A stretch of DNA of 64,000 nt from Flavobacteriaceae bacterium NBU2977 (GTDB taxonomy: Bacteria; Bacteroidota; Bacteroidia; Flavobacteriales; Flavobacteriaceae), in NCBI GenBank assembly GCA_019931105.1, contig JAIOUW010000001.1, positions 1,054,001 through 1,118,000 on the forward strand, given 5' to 3'. Under the pieces are notes generated by a model. The model saw nothing but the letters and a program-made list of their open reading frames with translations, searched no databases and was not told where the DNA came from. Below, one piece after another: positions 61,329-64,000 of this stretch (its first letter is position 1; every line of letters begins with the position of its first letter). Both the position numbers and the translations under genes were made by a program.

Positions 61329-62645
61329 ATGAAACTGATAAGAACATTATTTTGCACATCTTTCCTTGGGGTAGCGTTAATGGGTTTTTCCCAGTCAGGT
61401 CAAGATGATCCCGAACAGACTTATAAGAAACGTGTGCTCGAAACCCCAGAGATCGATTTTCTATCGAGCTATTATACCCAAAATGGCGATAACGCAGCCG
61501 TAAGCGGCGGTGTTGGCACCGAAGAACTGACCGATCTGGTCGGAACCGTTGTGCTTTCGATACCCTTGAACGAAGACGATGTCTTGACCATCGATGCCAG
61601 TATTTCTGCCTATACTTCGGCTTCGTCGAGCAATGTTGATCCGTTCGACGACCGCAATCAGGCCGACCCTTTTGTGGCTAGTTCCGGGGCGTCTCAATCA
61701 GATACATGGGTCAACTTTACCGGTAATTATTCACATAGTTCAGATGACAGGAACAATATTGTGTCGGTCAAGCTTTCGGTATCTTCTGAATACGATTATT
61801 TTTCCGTGGGTTTTGGAGGAAGTTATGCCAAACTATTCAATGAAAAGAATACCGAACTGAGTATAAATGCCAATGTGTTTCTCGATAAATGGAACGCCAT
61901 TTACCCGATTGAACTACGTCCCTTCGGCAATAACGGTATCGGATTTTTTCGTCCCGATGAGATTACCGGAAACGTAAATTACAATCCCGATTTTAACGAG
62001 TTCGACGATGAAAACCGCAGATCATATGCGCTTGGCCTGGGGTTTTCGCAAATTCTGCACAAAAATGTTCAAGGTTCGCTATCGCTTGATTTCGTTAACC
62101 AGACCGGACTACTCTCCACTCCCTTTCAACGTGTCTATTTTAATGATGTGGCCGACTCGTTTATCGAAAATTTCCAATTGGCCGATGACATTGAACAATT
62201 GCCAGATTCAAGATTCAAGATCGCCTTGGGGGGCCGTCTCAATTGGTTTCTGAACGAAACCATCGCGTTAAGAACCTATTACCGCTATTATTTTGATGAC
62301 TGGGGCATAAGGTCTCACACGGCCAGTCTCGAAGTGCCCATAAAACTGTCGGATCAATTTACCGTGTACCCCAATTATCGGTTTTACAATCAATCGGCGG
62401 CCGATTATTTCGCACCTTTTGAAACGCACTTATCAACGGATGTGTTCTATACTTCAGACTTTGACTTATCAAAATATACGGCCAACCAATTCGGACTGGG
62501 GCTTTCGTATACCGATATCTTTACCAAGTTCCATATCTCGAAGTTCGGCCTAAAAAGTATCGATTTAAAGCTTTATCGCTATGATCGTGACACCACTTTT
62601 GGTTCCTTCATCACAACCTTGGGCATAAAGTTCGTTATGGACTAG
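61329..62645 (+). CDS. DUF3570 outer-membrane protein
   Basis: A 438-residue protein with signal peptide ending GFSQ and an all-beta, Asp/Asn/Tyr-rich sequence ending with an aromatic pattern (GIKFVMD) as in outer-membrane barrels. Residues 119-122 are SGAS, in DPFVASSGASQSD, which recalls the [ST]GA[ST] acceptor motif of ApbE; the spacing of the Asp is not that of known flavinylation sites. The start at 61329 begins the signal peptide. It ends the thioredoxin-apbE-DUF4266 operon. Confidence 0.85.
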   Translation: MKLIRTLFCTSFLGVALMGFSQSGQDDPEQTYKKRVLETPEIDFLSSYYTQNGDNAAVSGGVGTEELTDLVGTVVLSIPLNEDDVLTIDASISAYTSASSSNVDPFDDRNQADPFVASSGASQSDTWVNFTGNYSHSSDDRNNIVSVKLSVSSEYDYFSVGFGGSYAKLFNEKNTELSINANVFLDKWNAIYPIELRPFGNNGIGFFRPDEITGNVNYNPDFNEFDDENRRSYALGLGFSQILHKNVQGSLSLDFVNQTGLLSTPFQRVYFNDVADSFIENFQLADDIEQLPDSRFKIALGGRLNWFLNETIALRTYYRYYFDDWGIRSHTASLEVPIKLSDQFTVYPNYRFYNQSAADYFAPFETHLSTDVFYTSDFDLSKYTANQFGLGLSYTDIFTKFHISKFGLKSIDLKLYRYDRDTTFGSFITTLGIKFVMD

Positions 62646-62673
62646 ATCTTTCGTTTGTGTTTTATTTCGGATT

Positions 62674-63495
62674 TTAACCCAACCCTACGTCCAAGACCAT
62701 CATAATTATGAAGCCACCGATAAAGCCCATGGTCGCAATATCGGTATATTGGTCTTGCTGCGTTTCGGGAATCACTTCCTCTACCACCACAAAGATCATG
62801 GCCCCGGCGGCAAAAGAAAGCGCATAGGGCAAAATCGGCTGAAAGGTAAGAACGGCCCAAGCGCCCAGTACCGCCGCAATAGGTTCAACGATTGCGGAAG
62901 CCTGCCCGTAAAGAAAACTTTTCCAGCGGGTAAGACCTTGCCGTCGCAAGGGCATGGCCACGGCAAAACCTTCCGGAAAGTTCTGTAGCCCGATTCCCAG
63001 GGCCAATGCCACGGCGCCCCCGATACTGGCACCTTCGAAACCTGCGGCCACACCCCCGAACAATACCCCGACCGCCAATCCTTCGGGAATATTATGTAAG
63101 GTTATGGCCAATGTCAAAAGGGTAGTACGGTGCCAAGGCGTTTTGACGCCTTCAGCCTCGCTTTCCTTGAAATTAATGTGCAAATGCGGTAATATCTTAT
63201 CCAACCCGAAGATAAATGCGGCCCCCAAAAGAAAGCCGACCGCTGCAGGGATTACTTTTACGAACCCCTCGCCCGGACTCATCTCGATACCGGGTGCCAG
63301 AAGGCTCCAAAAACTTGCGGCCACCATTACCCCGCCCGTAAAGCCCAACATGCCGTCAAGCACGGCACGGTTCATCGTTTTGAACAAAAAGACCAGGGCC
63401 GCACCGGTCGCTGTCAAGCCCCATGTAAAGAGCGTAGCGTAAAACGCCGCCAAAATGGGGTCGATAGATTCGAAATAATCGATTATTGGTTCCAT
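62674..63495 (-). CDS. ZIP family divalent metal transporter
   Basis: A 273-residue inner-membrane protein with eight predicted helices. The paired metal-site motifs are LHNIPEGLAVG (TM4) and LQNFPEGFAVAMP (TM5), followed by VEPIAAVLGA. A His-containing loop (LPHLHINFKE) lies between TM3 and TM4. Zn or Mn are likely substrates. It starts one base after the repressor gene stop, so the two form an operon. Confidence 0.92.
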   Translation of the reverse strand: MEPIIDYFESIDPILAAFYATLFTWGLTATGAALVFLFKTMNRAVLDGMLGFTGGVMVAASFWSLLAPGIEMSPGEGFVKVIPAAVGFLLGAAFIFGLDKILPHLHINFKESEAEGVKTPWHRTTLLTLAITLHNIPEGLAVGVLFGGVAAGFEGASIGGAVALALGIGLQNFPEGFAVAMPLRRQGLTRWKSFLYGQASAIVEPIAAVLGAWAVLTFQPILPYALSFAAGAMIFVVVEEVIPETQQDQYTDIATMGFIGGFIIMMVLDVGLG

Positions 63496-63496
63496 G

Positions 63497-64000
63497 TTAT
63501 TCCGTTATTTTTAAATATAGATTGGTCGCTATAAGATTCGATATATGAATGTCGGCTTCTTTGACCCTAATGTGCAAAGATCCATCGAACTCTTCTTTGT
63601 CCATTACGGTAATCTTGTCGCCGAGCGCAATTTTATGCTTGTCCAAAAACTTTAGAAAAGGTGGTGATGAATCCTTCACCCCGACACAGATTCCACTTGA
63701 ACCGATAGGCACCTCGTTCAGCAGTTTTTTGACCGCTTTCTTGAACTCGCCCTTCTTAGAAGGAATGGGGTCCCCATGCGGGTCTACCTGTGGAAAGCCC
63801 AAATGTCTGTCAAGGCTATCAATTAATTTTTCGCTCTTGATATGCTCCAATTGTTCTGCCACCTCATGCACCTCATCCCACGAAAAATCAAGCTTCTCAA
63901 CCAAAAAAACTTCCCAAAGCCGATGCTTCCTAACAATCGAAAGCGCTGTTTTTTGTCCGTATTCGGTCAAACTTACCCCCTTGTACGGTATGTAATTGAC
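63497..64000 (-). CDS. DtxR/MntR-type metal-dependent repressor (partial)
   Basis: The gene runs past the window end: the reading frame is open through 64000, giving VNYIPYKGVSLTEYGQK at the visible edge, so the true N terminus with most of the helix-turn-helix is missing. Visible parts are the dimerisation/metal-binding region (FLVEKLDFSWDEVHEVAEQLEH, HLGFPQVDPHGDPIP) and a C-terminal SH3/FeoA-like domain (KHKIALGDKITVMDKEEFDG). It probably controls the ZIP gene in response to Mn or Fe. Confidence 0.9.
   Translation of the reverse strand, partial: VNYIPYKGVSLTEYGQKTALSIVRKHRLWEVFLVEKLDFSWDEVHEVAEQLEHIKSEKLIDSLDRHLGFPQVDPHGDPIPSKKGEFKKAVKKLLNEVPIGSSGICVGVKDSSPPFLKFLDKHKIALGDKITVMDKEEFDGSLHIRVKEADIHISNLIATNLYLKITE

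Noticed and set aside
61329-62645. DUF3570 protein as a certain ApbE substrate
   Set aside because: SGAS is present, but the Asp spacing differs from known acceptor motifs and there is no FMN-binding domain, so it is kept only as a hypothesis.
1-64000. CRISPR array, rRNA operon, insertion sequence or prophage
   Set aside because: No regularly spaced repeats, no rRNA-like sequence, and no transposase, integrase or phage structural gene was seen on either strand.

Overview
This window looks like the chromosome of a marine flavobacterium (Bacteroidetes, family Flavobacteriaceae; Maribacter/Zobellia/Arenibacter-like by gene content). The evidence is a hybrid two-component system with beta-propeller sensor, many Sec, Tat and lipoprotein signal peptides ending in ..NAQ or in a lipobox, a near-perfect Bacteroidetes promoter (TTTG-N20-TACCTTTG) upstream of the SCO gene, a CusA-type pump fused to its outer-membrane channel, DUF4266/DUF3570 proteins, a DUF1080 protein, and a one-domain arginine decarboxylase next to agmatinase. 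Genus assignment is only a guess; no rRNA is present.

Layout. (1) 1-3.6 kb: polyamine genes speB and speA on the minus strand and an exported protein of unknown function. (2) 3.8-8.5 kb: an orphan hybrid two-component regulator and a small lipoprotein gene, with a direct repeat of two helical turns between them that is a good operator candidate; then a terminator and tRNA-Arg(CCU). (3) 8.8-16.4 kb, plus strand: FAD oxidoreductase, two Tat-type Gfo/Idh/MocA oxidoreductases, a NagA-like deacetylase, an Nramp-fold transporter lacking the metal ligands, and NagB. This looks like one amino-sugar operon. (4) 16.5-28.8 kb, minus strand: esterase, TRAP transporter, lipoprotein RidA, then (after an inserted plus-strand hydrolase gene) a Tat-type SelA-like PLP enzyme, a Tat-type RidA, an exported RraA/aldolase, an exported deacetylase-type amidohydrolase, a lipoprotein sugar dehydrogenase-cytochrome c, and a CBM9 protein. 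I read this as a pathway for an (N-acetyl) amino-sugar acid that runs outside the cytoplasm, and it is the most interesting system in the window. (5) 28.9-35.4 kb: sulfatase, fuconolactonase-like lactonase, altronate dehydratase-like enzyme, another Gfo/Idh/MocA protein and a DUF1080 hydrolase. No SusC/SusD pair is present, although regions 3-5 are clearly carbohydrate-directed.

(6) 35.4-41.9 kb is an A/T-richer accessory block: a HEPN-like protein, a second-type MltG, an AbiV-like HEPN protein, a LytTR/LytS pair with a beta-lactamase-like hydrolase, and an HTH/ParE toxin-antitoxin pair. It ends at tRNA-Asn(GUU). Part of the tRNA 3' end is repeated directly at the left border, so this may be a tRNA-integrated island, although I see no integrase. 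(7) 42-53 kb is mostly housekeeping and envelope: RseP, SCO, FeoA-FeoB with a tiny FeoB-associated protein, a CarboxypepD_reg protein, an ECF sigma/anti-sigma operon with two DUF4097 proteins, and small membrane proteins.

(8) 53.3-64 kb is metal and envelope redox: a His-rich exported protein, CusA-CusC fusion and CusB adaptor; thioredoxin, ApbE, DUF4266 and DUF3570; and a ZIP transporter behind a DtxR/MntR-type repressor cut by the window end. The CusA-CusC fusion carries an internal signal-peptide-like segment exactly at the junction, suggesting a self-resolving polyprotein.
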